From Orientallactaga sibirica (lineage: Eukaryota; Chordata; Mammalia; Rodentia; Dipodidae), in contig JAEOAD010000015.1 in NCBI GenBank assembly GCA_036365145.1, forward strand, positions 39,811,001-39,875,000: a stretch of DNA of 64,000 nt, read 5' to 3'. A program made the position numbers and the translations under genes. Below the pieces are notes generated by a model. The model searched no databases, had not been told where the DNA came from, and worked only from the letters and a program-made list of their open reading frames with translations. Of this stretch, positions 1 to 21,937 are shown piece after piece. Position 1 is the stretch's first letter. Each line of letters opens with the position of its first letter.

Positions 1-263
1 TATTGGCTCTTTGTTGAGTTTCTTAAAGTTGTGCTATTTGCTTGGCCAGGGTTGCATAGCTTGTCTCTTCATTTTGGGGTTCTGATCCTATTGTCTCTTC
101 TATGATTTGATTAGGGACATCCATTGTGGGACTGGACAGCCTATCTGGATTTCATGCTATTCCTTTTTCACTGTGGTCTGCCCATCACGATGGTTCAGAA
201 AGCCTAGGGTGTGAGATGCTAGCCTGCTGCCCTGGGGTGGGGTGGGGTGGGGTGCAGTGGTGA
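1..263. other. No recognised feature
   Basis: T-rich DNA ending in a short GGGGT tandem run (about 234-256). It may be LINE-1 derived, but I cannot show this. Confidence 0.3.
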
Positions 264-439
264 GTGTCAGGGAGATGGCCCCTGGAATTCAGAGAGGCTG
301 GAGTGGGGGACACTGGCCTGGTGGCCTGGGTCCCCTATTGGAGATGGGAGGGGGAGGGGACCACAACCACCCTAGTTGGGCTCAGGAAGGGTAGGGCAAG
401 AACACTGGTCTACTTTCCTGGGTCCCTGATCTGCTGTGG

Positions 440-830
440 GAGGAGGAGTGGTGGCACCTGACTGGCGATGGGGCTCAGGAAGGCTAGGAAGGCACCTGAC
501 CAGTGATGGGGCTCTGGCTAGCTAGGAAGGGACCTGACCTGTGATGACACACAGGGGTCTGGCCAGCAAGGGCAGCTCGTGACTGGCAATGGGGCTCAGG
601 AAGGCTAGGGAGGCACCTGACTAGTGATGGGTCTCAGGCAGGCCTGAGATGTGATGGCTCGCAGGGCTCTGGCCAGCAAGGGTGGCACCTGACCAGCAAT
701 GGGGCTCAGCAAGGGATGCACCTGACCAGCGATGGGGCTCAGACAGGCCTGGCAGGACCTGACTTGCAATGGCCCATGGGGCTCTGGCTGGCAAGGGCCA
801 TACCTGACTGGCAATGGGGCTCCGATGCCT
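440..830. repeat. Degenerate minisatellite, about 35-45 bp units
   Basis: About nine imperfect tandem copies centred on CACCTGACCAGCGATGGGGC, separated by variable GGCTCAGGAAGG or CTGGCCAGCAAGGG linkers. Related but more degenerate sequence begins near 264. Open frames here reflect the repeat and are not genes. Confidence 0.75.
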
Positions 831-835
831 TTTAA

Positions 836-1240
836 TTTCATGAGCCATCATTTGTTGATTGTTGAATTTTTTTTTTCAGAGCAAATAGAATTTTATTCAA
901 AAAACCCTCACCTATACCTATATCATGAAGTGTTTGACCTTTTTCCTCTAACAGTTTCTGTGTTTCAGGCCTTACATTAAGGTCTTTGATCCATTTGGAA
1001 TTGATGAGAGATAATGACCAAGATTCTTTCTTCTACTTATGAATATCTACTTTTGCCAGTACCATTTGTTGAAGAGGCTTTCTTTACCCCCATCTTTCAC
1101 AAAATCAGGTAGCTATAGCTTCATGAGTTTGTATCTGTGTGTTCCATAACAGAATGTTGCCTGGTTTCATTGTGTGTAGGTCTTGTGTAGGTAACCATAG
1201 ATTCTATTAGTAAAATGGTCCTTCTATGTTCAGACAACAG
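836..1240 (-). mobile_element. LINE-1 ORF2 fragment, antisense
   Basis: The plus strand reads GGTCTTTGATCCATTTGGAA and later CCATTTGTTGAAGAGGCTTT, the well-known antisense text of mammalian L1 ORF2. It is non-coding debris. Confidence 0.65.
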
Positions 1241-1309
1241 AGTTCCACAATGCCCTTCCTCATCCTCCAGCTCTTACATTCTTTCCAACCCAACTTCCAT
1301 TAGATGAGC

Positions 1310-1610
1310 CCTGGAGAGGATTGATGTATATGTCTTTGTAGGGCTGAGCACTCACCAGTCACTTCTTTTTAGTACTTATGATTCTCTGCATAACTACCTG
1401 ATACTGCCAAGAAAAGAAAAACAAATTTTCTGATTGGGTTTGAGATGCTCTGTGGATATAAAGATAAATACTGAGGAGACTCAAAACTCATCAAAGTGTA
1501 AAATCAGAGGCTGCCAAGAAGGCTCAACACAAAAAGAAACTTATAACATGCCCTCCAGGGCTCAGGGAACATGGTGGAAGAGTGGGTAGAATGAATGTAA
1601 GAGCCACTGA
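1310..1610 (+). repeat. Dispersed repeat tail (GGCTCAGGGAACAT type)
   Basis: The text with GAGACTCAAAACTCATCAAA and GGCTCAGGGAACATGGTGGA, ending AATGTAAGAGCCA, recurs in variant form near 25840, 47350 and 52150. The family was not identified. Confidence 0.4.
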
Positions 1611-1869
1611 TCTTTTGTGCTAATTTTGCATTGTTCAACCTTAATGAATTAACTCATCACTTAAGACCAGTTTCCAGATCAGACCTTAAGTTTGTAATTA
1701 CACCATCAGCAAACAAGGTTAATTGTAAGCCCTCCTTTGCTATTTGGAAGTCTTTGTTTCTTACTGCTCTTGCTTGGCAAAATAAGGGAACTTGTGTTTA
1801 TAAGAAATATGAGAAGCAGTTTCAGGCTCATATGAGAAGGCAGAAACAGAGACTGAATCAGCCTAGGAA

Positions 1870-1930
1870 CCCTTCTCCCCTTGCTCTCTCTCTCCCTCTC
1901 CCTCTCTCTCTCTCCATCTCTCTCTCTTCC
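1870..1930. repeat. CT-rich simple repeat
   Basis: An imperfect (CT)n and CCCTCT tract. The rest of 1610-2400 holds nothing I recognise. Confidence 0.7.
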
Positions 1931-1979
1931 TTCCGTCTCCTCTAAAGGAAAGACATAAATAACATCCCACATTGTGAAC

Positions 1980-1985
1980 TTTATT
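1980..1985 (-). terminator. Candidate poly(A) signal of gene A
   Basis: The minus strand has AATAAA about 0.8 kb after the gene A stop codon. I saw no AATAAA closer than this, but alternative hexamers could be used. Confidence 0.22.
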
Positions 1986-2399
1986 GTAGAGAGGAGACAA
2001 TCATATAGACAGAAACCATGCAGGAGAGCTTCAGATATATAGATGGCACGACTGTCAGGGAGGGACTGTTCTATGGTGGTTGACAAGTGGCTCCCTAAGA
2101 TTTACATGTCCAAATTCTGGTAGAACTATGAATACTCCCTGAGTTATGATATAGGCAAAAAAATCATAAACATTATTAAAATGAAGAGGTGATGTAAAAA
2201 CCAAAGCAGACATATTTAAAGATGCTTCTATATTTGAATATTGAGAAGAGATTCTGAAGTATAAGAATGCAGCTCTAGATTTTGGAAACAATAAAAAAGA
2301 AGAGGCACAGTGACAGCAAGGGGGATAGCATGGCACTACAATTGCCTTCATTGTGTCTCAGTAAAACACACATTAGATTAATGATCTTTAGAACCACAA

Positions 2400-2401
<2 letters not shown>

Positions 2402-2440
<39 letters not shown>
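2402..2440. repeat. (TG)n microsatellite
   Basis: An uninterrupted dinucleotide run of about 19 units, 3' of gene A. Confidence 0.9.
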
Positions 2441-2792
2441 ACTTAGTGTCATTCTGATTGTTCTAATTAATTATAGCACAAATAGAAAGATCATAAATGG
2501 ATAGACAAGAAACAAAAAGAACATACCTTAGAAGGGATGCAGGGTGGGCAAAATCAGACTACTAAGGGTTAGGTAGAAGGTTAGAAATATAGCCATTTAG
2601 GAGACATTAGGCAGAAAATATAAGGGAACCTAGAAGAAATTGAGAAAACAAAAGGCCAGACACAGCAGAAAAACAGGAGCACAGCAGGAGGCAGGTGGGA
2701 AGATGGATGGCTGGGCAGAGAAAGAGTGTGTGGGCAATTGGGCTGGAGACAAAATCAGGTGAAAGGACGATGAGATGGAAGACATCAGGTCA

Positions 2793-12867
<10,075 letters not shown>

Positions 12868-12948
12868 GGTGCCGTGGCTTCTGGATCACTGACTGAACTT
12901 CCCTTTCTCTGAACTCCCTAACCTCCCTAAGTCCAGGAGGATTGCCCC

Positions 12949-12965
12949 ACCTACCTGTGGGAGGG
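12949..12965 (-). promoter_or_regulatory. Conserved proximal promoter block of gene A
   Basis: On the minus strand this reads CCCTCCCACAGGTAGGT, 81 bp upstream of the ATG. A copy with one mismatch lies 77 bp upstream of the gene B ATG. Conservation between two otherwise diverged upstream regions suggests a core-promoter or first-exon 5' UTR function; the bound factor is unknown. Confidence 0.45.
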
Positions 12966-13033
12966 AGAAGGGTGACACCAGAGCTAGACTTAAGAATCCA
13001 AAGATAACTGACCAATCCACTTTGGGAAACGAT

Positions 13034-13040
13034 GTAAACA
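13034..13040 (-). promoter_or_regulatory. Possible FOXA-type site upstream of gene A
   Basis: The minus strand reads TGTTTAC, the core recognised by liver FOXA factors, about 170 bp upstream of the ATG, with an inverted CCAAT (GACCAATCC on plus) nearby at about 13010. A 7-bp match is weak evidence; CYP4A genes are liver and kidney genes, which makes it plausible. Confidence 0.2.
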
Positions 13041-13902
13041 AAGTCTTATCAGGTGACAGTGTTTATAACCACTTTGCTTATGCCATATTGTTCCAAAAGA
13101 TGTGTTAACCACTATGTGATAATCAGTGTCCTAGATGATGGGGAAAAGCTACAAAAAGAGCAGATGACTTCTGACTTTGAGAAGTTCATATCAGAAGTTC
13201 ACAGATGTACTATTTCCATGATTATAAAGATGGGAAAATTATTACAAAGAGACAGTAAGAGGAAATTATTCATTAGAAGTACTTTCTAGGATTGGAATCC
13301 TTTCCTGTTGGGCTTCAAAACTGTCTGCATAAAATGTACCTGGGTTTTGTCACATCCACTGTCCAGAAGACCTGGAGTTACTGTGCTGGTGAATGGACAT
13401 TGAACTTGGTCTCAACAGGCTCAAGGTTAATCAACTTCACAACCTATTATGTATCTAGCAACTTGTTCTCTCTGACTTCAGTGTCTTATTTTGTAATATT
13501 AGATCTTAATCACTTTTCAAAATATTTAATAAGACACCTTATGCTTTCTTGTAACAAATTTTACAAATATTCATTGAACTCACAATCTCATGGTTAATGG
13601 CAGAAAATGAAATCAGTCTAAACAAAATGTGCTAGTTCTATACTGGAGAAATATTTCTGCCACAGAAGGGGAAAACTATAGCAAAAGAACAAGGCTTTAA
13701 AGATAGATTGACATTCACCCAAGTCAAGGGTGCTAGTAGAGGGACAGTCACCAACAAAGACTTGCAGAGTTAGGAACGATAACTTGGTTTTTGTTCCAGT
13801 ATCTTCATTCTCACTTTTGTCATAATTTTTTAAAGTCAAATTCAACATTCAGAATTCAGAATCAAACACATCACACACACAAACACATGCACACACACAC
13901 TG

Positions 13903-14340
13903 GTAGTTTGAATGCATGTCCCTCACTGACTCCAGTGTTTTATATTACAATTGAATTTGCAGCCTCAGCCTCTAGAAGACTCCTGCTATGGACGGGGGGT
14001 GGGGGGTGGGAGGGAGGCACGTATCATGGGGGTGGATCTAAATCCCACCCTACAGGTGTACAAAGAAGTTCTGAGCTCAGGCTGTGCTTGCTTGTGGTTC
14101 TGGCTGTTTGGTGGTATCTCTCTGCTTGGATTTATGTATGGAAGCGCTTCTTCTACCATTGAAGGAACTTCCCCTCTGCATTGAAATAAGTCCTTCCCCC
14201 TAAAGTGTGTCTGGTTTGGATGTTCATCCCAGCAATATGGAACTGTCTACAACAGAAATTTGCTACCAGAGAGTTGGGGTTGCTGAAAAATGAATCTGAC
14301 CATGTGTATTTTGGTCTACTGGAACTGACTACAACTCTCT
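13903..14340 (+). mobile_element. MaLR/ERVL-like LTR plus leader
   Basis: It begins TGGTAGTTTGAATGCATGTC and the LTR ends near CTGTCTACAACA at about 14253. A leader of the GCTACCAGAGAGTTGGGG type follows, as after rodent MaLR LTRs. Internal coding sequence is absent. Confidence 0.5.
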
Positions 14341-14399
14341 CTCTCTCTCTCTTCAGGAAGAATCCTTTGGAAACCAGCACTCTCAGGGGTTATACATTT

Positions 14400-16160
14400 G
14401 TCTGATTCTTCATCCACCCAAATCCTTTTTCTCAACACACTCCTTCATTGACTTTGACAGCTATTTTCTTTCTTCCTTGAATTCTGAGCTCTGCCAGAAC
14501 CCAAGAACAGAGAAGCCATGCAATTCTTTACTCATCTTGGAGGGTTTGAGAAAAACTTACAACAAAGTCATAAAGGCAAGGGTATATAGAATTGAACATC
14601 AACAAGATGAGAAAGAAGATGAGCCAGTGGACTATGAGTTTGCACATTATTATGATGGTAACTAGGTATCTTATGTCCTTATGCTTCCTGTAGAATGGAG
14701 CTTGTACTTTCAGTGATAACCAATAGTGATTTGGGAAATGAGGGAGAGAAAATGAATGAAATCGGGACTCTCTACATCATCATCATGAATAAATTAAATT
14801 CAGTTTTCGATACTACAATTGAGAAAAAAATCAATGTTTTTATTCCTGCATGCTTCTTCATCATTTTATTAGACAAACAATGCTAGATAGATGGGATCAA
14901 TTGTTCCTAGGGCAGCGCTTCAAGAGGGTTCTCCTATGAGTTGATCATCCTAGGCCCTTTTTGTTTTCTGAGTTTGGTAAAGTTGAGTTTGATAACTGAG
15001 GCAATTTTATGCTGATCATTTACATTTATTTCTTTGCAAAAGCCAACTATCTCAGACACAAGCCATTAAAACCTAAAGACAGACTGTTTTTCCTGACTGA
15101 AGGAAAAGGATTCTCATGTTTAGTTTTCTAGGGGATGTTTTGTGCCACCACTTCTAGGCCCAGCAGGCAGAGGTGAGTCTGAGAAAAGAATAATCCTTTG
15201 CTTCAGTTCCCTGAACAGTGTGGGCACACAGGACAGCTTCAAAAACTGTTTCTTCTATATTTGTGTAAAGAGTCTCTTCTTTGCAAAGCACAGTCACTCC
15301 TCAGTTTTCTAGGTGTTACTGGCCTTGTTTAACAGAGAAGAGAATTAATGCCTGGAGATATGAACTGATTTTCTTGAAGCCACGAAAAAAGTGACTACCA
15401 GAGAATGACCCATTACCACAAAATCTAACTTGTTTTTCTAACACCTACTATCATTCACTTAATATAATACTAGTAATGTTCTGGGATTTGAGCCTGTGCA
15501 TCTATGTAGTATCTTCTTTCACTTTCACAATACCCTATAATGGAATGTACACCACCCTTCCACAATCTCTCCACTCATGCCAGTCTCTCATCACAGGGCA
15601 GCTCCTGGATGAAATCATGTTTTATTTGTTTTTTTTTGTTGTTGTTGTTGTTTTTTTTACTTCAAAGCCTTCCTGCTTGCTATTCTCTCTCACAAAATGT
15701 CCTTTTCTTACTCTTCACACAGTCAGATCCTTATCTTCCTTCTAGTTTCACCCTAAATGTAGTCTCCATAGGAAGCATTCAAGGAGCCCCCATCCAAGTA
15801 GACTGCCTTCCCTTATTCACTTTCATAACACCATCTGTAGCTCCTTCCAGCATTTACTGCTTCCTGAAATTATTACTTAGCTGTCTACTTGTCTATTTTG
15901 CCTCTTTGACATGAAATAAAAGGGCGAAGCCCTGTCTTTTCATTGCCCTTCATCTTTTATAAGAGAGCCTGGTACATATAGGTCCTCGATAGAAGCCTGT
16001 TTAACAGCACAAAAAAAGGAAGTGTCTCCATTACACAACAAGCAAGTAATTAATACCTGTTTTATGAAAAACCCTTTATGGTGACAAGGAAGCACTCCAT
16101 GGCTGCAGTCCAAGGAGAGGGTTGGAAACAGGTGCCAAGTGAAGTCAGGCAAGCCCTAAG
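14400..16160. other. No gene recognised
   Basis: AT-rich DNA with a short (GTT)n and T-run at about 15625-15660. Short open frames lack any recognisable motif. Confidence 0.4.
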
Positions 16161-16164
16161 ATAT

Positions 16165-16350
16165 CTCTCCAGCCCTTGTTTTTGTTTGTTTGTTTGTGTT
16201 TGTTTGTTTTTTGAGGTAGGGTCTCACTCTAGATCTGACTGACCTAGAATTCATAAGGAGTCTCAGGCTTGCCTCAAACTCACAGTGGTCCTCCTACCTC
16301 TGCTTCCCGAGTGCTGGGATTGAAGGTGTGCGCCACCATGCCTGGCTCTG
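16165..16350 (-). mobile_element. B1-like SINE, antisense
   Basis: The antisense text of a 7SL-derived SINE (GGGTCTCACTCTAGATCTGA, then GAGTGCTGGGATTGAAGGTG and CACCATGCCTGGC), preceded by a TTTG-rich tail. Confidence 0.8.
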
Positions 16351-16379
16351 TATTATTTTGTTTTGTTTTGTTTTTGATG

Positions 16380-17800
16380 TTCACAAAGGTCCAGTTTATT
16401 TTTATTTTTTGTTATACAGGGTTACATAAGACCATTTTCATGCAAGTATGTAAAGCACTTTGAGCATTTTCTCCACATACACCACTACCATCTCTGTGTT
16501 CACGCTTACTTCTCCCATTAATCCCCTTTGTTTCCCAGTATTGCTTCTACTTTCATGTCACCAGAACATATATGAGTCTATGTATCTATCATGTCTGGGA
16601 CATACCAATCAGAGAACACATGTGGTGTTTGTCTTTCTGAGACTGGTTTAATTTGCTTAATATGATTATCTATGGGTACATTGTGGGATACCTAGTTTAT
16701 TTCCATACCTTAACTGTCGTGAATACTAATATAATTGATGTGCAAACATATCTGTGATGGGTTGACTTGGAGTACTTTGGGTAATTACTGAGAAATAATA
16801 GAGTTGTGTCTTATGAAATGTCTCTTTTTAATTGTTGTTTTTGTTTCTGTTTGTTTTCAAGGTAGGGTCTTGCTTAGCCCAGTCTGACCTGGAATTCACT
16901 ATGTAGTCTCAGGGTGGCCTTGAACTCATGGATATCCTCCTACTTCTGCCTCTTGAGTGCTGGGAATCAAGGTGCATGCCACCACACCTGGCTACAAAGG
17001 GCACAGGCATATTAGAGCCTCTAGCCACTGCAAACAGGCTCCAGGTGCATGTACCACTTTGTGCATCTGGCTTTACATGCATACTGGGGAATCAAACTTG
17101 GGTCATGAGGCTTTGCAGGCAAGCACCTTAACCACTGAGCAAGCTCTCCAGCCCTATTTTTAGTTTTTTGAGGAGCCTCCATACTTATTTCCACAGTGAC
17201 TAGACTAGTTTATATCCCCACTAGCAGTGAATAATGGTTAGTGTTTATCCACATCCCCTCCTGAATTTGTTGTTATTTTTATTTTTTGATGACTGCCATT
17301 CTGACTGAGGTAAGATGGAATCTCAGTGTAGTTTTTATTTGCATGTCTCTAATAACTAGTGATATTTAACATATTGGTTCATTGGCCATTTCTACTTCCT
17401 CTATTGAGAGCTGTCTGATCATTTCACTAGCTGATTTATTGATTGGTTTGTTTAACTTATTATTTATTTTTGTAGTTCTTTGTGTATTCTAGATTTAATC
17501 CTCTCTTAGATGTATCACTAGCAAAGATTTTTTCCCTATTTCTGTGCTTTAAATTCATTAGATTGATTAATCAATTGTTTCTTTTGTTGTGGAGAAACTT
17601 TATAATTTTACAAATTCTCATTGGTCCTCTCATTGGCTTTATTTCCTGAGTAACATTAATTCTATTCAGAAAGTTTTTGACTATGCTGATATCCTCTTGT
17701 GAAAATTCATATATGTATACAATGCAATTTGAACCCCTTATTTTCTCTATTCCCATTTCCCCTCCCACTAAAATCTTTCTTTTTCCTATTAGATCCTGTT
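16380..17800 (-). mobile_element. LINE-1 3' end, antisense, with nested SINEs
   Basis: Antisense L1 ORF2 and 3' UTR text runs through both halves, for example CCACAGTGACTAGACTAGTT and ATTTGCATGTCTCTAATAAC. The element is interrupted at about 16838-17157 by two SINEs. Confidence 0.7.
16838..17157 (-). mobile_element. B1-like SINE followed by a tRNA-like SINE fragment
   Basis: A B1-like copy (16855-16993, antisense) joins directly to an antisense tRNA-like SINE body ending GCTCTCCAGCCC at about 17154. Both sit inside the L1. Confidence 0.75.
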
Positions 17801-18830
17801 GTAGTCACCTTGTCCTTATTAGGACAAAACATCTAACCAGAAGCAGGTTATGGGAGGAAAGGTTCATTTCAGCCTACAGTTTCAAGGGGAAGCATCACCA
17901 TGGAGAGGAAAGCAGACTACAAGCAGGAATACGGCTCACATAGTCATTGCCTTCAGGGAGGTAGTAGTAAAGAGTGAGCTAGCTATAACCAGTAGGGCTG
18001 GAATAAAAATCCCAAGGTTTGCCCCCACTCACACAACTCCTCCATCAAGGCTCTACTCTCAAAGGATCCACCAGATGGTGTTAAGTATAAGGTTTATTCA
18101 AAAACACATGAGGCTATGTTGGACATTTTACATTAAAACCATCACATACTGCCCCTGGCCCCCATGAAATTATAGCTGTCTCATAACATAAAATGGATTC
18201 AATACAACTTTAAAAGTCCTCATAGTATTTATTATTCCCAGCCTTATTCTGAAGTCCAATTAAGAGACTCAAGACAGTCTCTTAATTGCAAAACATGTAA
18301 AATCAAAACACAAGTTAAATAGTTCTGACATATAATGGCACATAAAAATATTCCCATTCCAATAAAGAGGAATGAGGGAATAGCAAGGAATGATTGGAAC
18401 AATGCAAGATCAAAAACAAGCAAGACACCATCAAATCTTGTAGCTCCATGTCTAGCACCTAGGGTTTGTGATGAAATCCTTTGGGATCCACAGGTCTTTG
18501 ACAAATCCACCTCTCTAGCTATGTTGCTTTCTTCCCAAGCCAGACGCTTTCCTTGCTATCTATCCCATAATCCTGGCATTCCATGGTTTATTGTAACTAT
18601 TCCATGCCATTACCCCCATGAATTCTATGTAGAGACCTCAGCCCTGCATTACCACTAGTTCTGTGTTTAATTCTTAACCATTTTTATAGTATCTTGATGT
18701 TTTTGAAACAAGTACCAGGTAGGCTGCACTGATAAATTTGGTAATACCTAAGGAATGGAGCTGAGCAGGAAACTACTTCCAAATCCTTCCTTTGGACACC
18801 TGTCTTTCAAAAGAATCAGCATACTTCCTG
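17797..18830 (-). mobile_element. ERVL/MaLR-like LTR and internal fragment
   Basis: The LTR-like part (about 17797-18150) has AAACATCTAACCAGAAGCAG and CAAGGGGAAGCATCACCATG and is followed by CCCCTGGCCCCCATGAAATT. Internal text is collinear with the complete copy at 27806-29650. The 40-bp satellite begins where the internal region would continue. Confidence 0.6.
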
Positions 18831-21800
18831 TTGTCCCAATGCTGACCATCTGGCCCATCCTTAATGGTAATAATCTCAATGCTGAGCTTCTGGCACATCC
18901 TCAATGGTGGTAATTCCAATGCTGAACATCCAGTCCATCATCAGCAGTAATAATCCCTATGCTGCAAAGCTTGCCTACACTCAGTGGTGATAATTACAAT
19001 GCTGCCCATTCCCAATGAGATAATCCCTATGATGAGCAGCTGGCACATCTTAATGCTGGGTGGGTGGTGCTACCTCAGTGGTGATAATCTCAGTGCTGAG
19101 CACCTGTCCAAACATCCATCGGGATAATATCAATGCTGAGCATATGGATGTCTACAATGGTGATAATCTCAATGCAGAGCATGTGTCCCATCCTCAGTGG
19201 TGAAAATCTCAATGCTAAGGATCTGTGCCATCCTTAATGTTGGCAACCTCAATGCTGAGGAGCTAACCTAATCTCAATGGTGATAATATCAATTTTGAGC
19301 ACCCAACACATCCTCAATGGTGATAATCTGCATGTTGAGCATCTGACCCAACTGCAATGTTGATAATCCAAATTCTGAACATCTGGCCCATCCTCAATGG
19401 TGGTAACTCCAATGCTGAGACAGTATCACACCTCAGTAGTGATAATCTCAATGCTGAGCATCTGACACATCCTTGATGGTGATAATATCAATTGTGACCA
19501 TCTGGCCAATCCTAAATGGTGATGATCTAAATGCTGAACAGGTGGCCTAACCTCAATGGTGATAATCCCTTGGCTGAGCAACTGGCCAGTTCTCTATGGT
19601 GATAATCACAACTCTGAGCAGCTGGCCCAACCTCAATGGTTATTATCTCAAGGCAGAGCATTTTATATATCCTCAATGGTGATAATATCAATTCTGAACA
19701 GCTGACCCTTCCTCAAAGGTGATAATCTCAATGTTGATCAGCCGGCTGATTTTCAATTATGATAATCACAATACTGAGCATCTGGCAATCCTCAATGTCA
19801 ATAATCTCAATGATGACCATCTGACCCATCCTCAATACTGATAATTGCAATGCTGAGCAGCTGTCCCAAACTCAATAGTGATAATATCAATGCTGAGCAG
19901 ATGAACCTGCCTCAGTGTTGATAATCTCAATTCTAAGCATCTGCCCCATCCTCAGTGGTGATAATCTCAATTCTAAGCATCTGCCCCATCCTCAGTGTTG
20001 ATAATCTCAATTCTAAGCATCTGCCCCATCCTCAGTGGTGATAATCTCAATTTTGAGCATCTGGCACATCCTCAATAATGATAATCTAAATGCTGAGCTG
20101 GTAACCCATTCTCAGCAGTGATAATCCCATTCCTGAGAGATTGCCAATTCTCAATGGTGATATTACAAGGCTGAACAGCTGTCCCATCCTCAATAGTGCT
20201 TATCTCAAGGCAGAGAATAGGACCCATCATCAATTGTGATCATCTCAATGCTGAGAATGCTGAGAATCTGACCCATCCTCAGTGGAGATAAACTAAATAC
20301 TGACCATCTGATATCAATGCTCATTATCACAAGGCTATCACAATCCTAAATACTAATAATCCCAAGACTTAGCAGCTGTTCCACCCTCAATTTTGATTAT
20401 GCCAGTGCTTAGCTTCAGCCCCATCCTTAATGATGATAATCTCATTGGTGAGCAGCTGACCCACCCTCAACGGTGCTAATCTCAATGCTGAGCAAATTGC
20501 CCATCTTAAATTTTGATAATCACAATGCTGAGTATCAGGCCCATATGAATGGTGATAATGCTGAGCATCTGGCCCATCCTCAGTGTTGATAATCTCACTG
20601 CTGAGCCTCTGTCCCACTCTCAATGGTGACAATGTCAATGCTTAGCATTCCTGCCATCCTACATGGTGATAATCTAAATGCAGAGCAGCTGTCCCATCCT
20701 CAATGGTGCTTATCTCAAGGCAGAGTATATGTCCCATACTCAGTGATAATAACCACAATGATGAGCAGCTATGTCATCCTAAATTATGGTGATCTCAATG
20801 TTGAGCCTCTCTCCCATTCTTAGTGGTGATAATTCCAATCCAGAGCATCTGGCCCATCCTCAATGGTGATAATCTTAATGCTGACCACCTGACCCATCCC
20901 CATTGCTGGTAATCTCAATGCTGAGCAGATGTTCCATCCTCAATGGTGAAAATCTCAGTGCTGAGCAGCTGACCCTTCCTCAGTGGTGCTAATCCCAATG
21001 CCGAGCAGATTGCTCGTCTTCAGTGGTAATAATCACAATACTGAGCATCTGACCCATCCTTAATGTTAATAATCTCATTGCTGAGCAGTTATCCCACCCT
21101 CAGTGGTTCTAATCTCAATGCTGAGCAGATTGCCCAACAATGAGTATTATGCCAATCCTGAATTGTGATAATCTCAATGCTGAGCATCTGGCTCATCCTC
21201 AATGTTGATAATCTCATTGCAGAGCTGTCCCACCCTCAATGGTGATGATCTCAATTCTGAGCACCTGGTCCATCCTCAATAGTGATTATCTCATTTTTGA
21301 GCATCTTACCCATTGTCAATCATGATAATCTCAAGGAATAGCATCTGAGCCATCCTCAGTGGCAATAATCTTAAAGCTTAAAATATGATACATACTCAAT
21401 GATTATAATCTCAATGCTTACCATCAGACCCAGTGCTGATCAGTGCAATGCTGAGCAGCTGTCCCTTCCTCAATTATGGTAATCACTACATTGAGCATCT
21501 GACCCATCTGCAATGGTGATAATCTCAATGCTGAGCAGCTGGGCCATCATGAATGGTGATAATTACAATTCTGAATAACTAGCTCAACCTCAATGGTGAT
21601 AATGTCAATGCTGAGCACCTGTGTCATCATCAATGATGATAATCCTAATGCTGAGCAGCTGGCCCATCCTCAATGATGATAATATCAAAATGAAACTCTA
21701 GCCCATCCTCCATGGTGATAATCTCAATACTGAGCAAACGGTCCATCCTCAAGTGTGATCATCTCAATGCCAAGCATCTGTCTCTACCTCAATAATGATA

Positions 21801-21937
21801 ATCTCAATGCTGAGCATCTGAAAAATCCTCCAAGGTGATAATCCCAAGACTGGGCATCCTCAGTAGCAATAATCTCATTGCTGAGTATCTGACCCATCCT
21901 AAATGGTGATAATCCTCATGCTGAGCAACTGTTCCAT
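18830..21937. repeat. 40-bp satellite array, left block
   Basis: About 75 tandem, diverged copies of a 40-bp unit whose core is ATGGTGATAATCTCAATGCT followed by GAGCATCTGGCCCATCCTCA. Three successive near-identical units at 19920-20040 show recent local expansion. There are no spacers and no coding potential. Confidence 0.95.

Larger units (their letters stand above)
12868..13902. other. Upstream flank of gene A
   Basis: It contains the promoter-proximal block and candidate factor sites listed separately. Beyond about 13100 I see only unclassified sequence and an (AC)n stretch near 13865-13900. Confidence 0.4.

Noticed and set aside
1706..2086. 126-codon open frame on the minus strand
   Set aside because: Its middle is an Arg-Glu repeat encoded by the CT-rich simple repeat, and the rest has no recognisable motif.
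13053..13597. Two consecutive plus-strand open frames just upstream of gene A
   Set aside because: No homology recognised, no splice pattern, composition like surrounding intergenic DNA. They are too weak to call.
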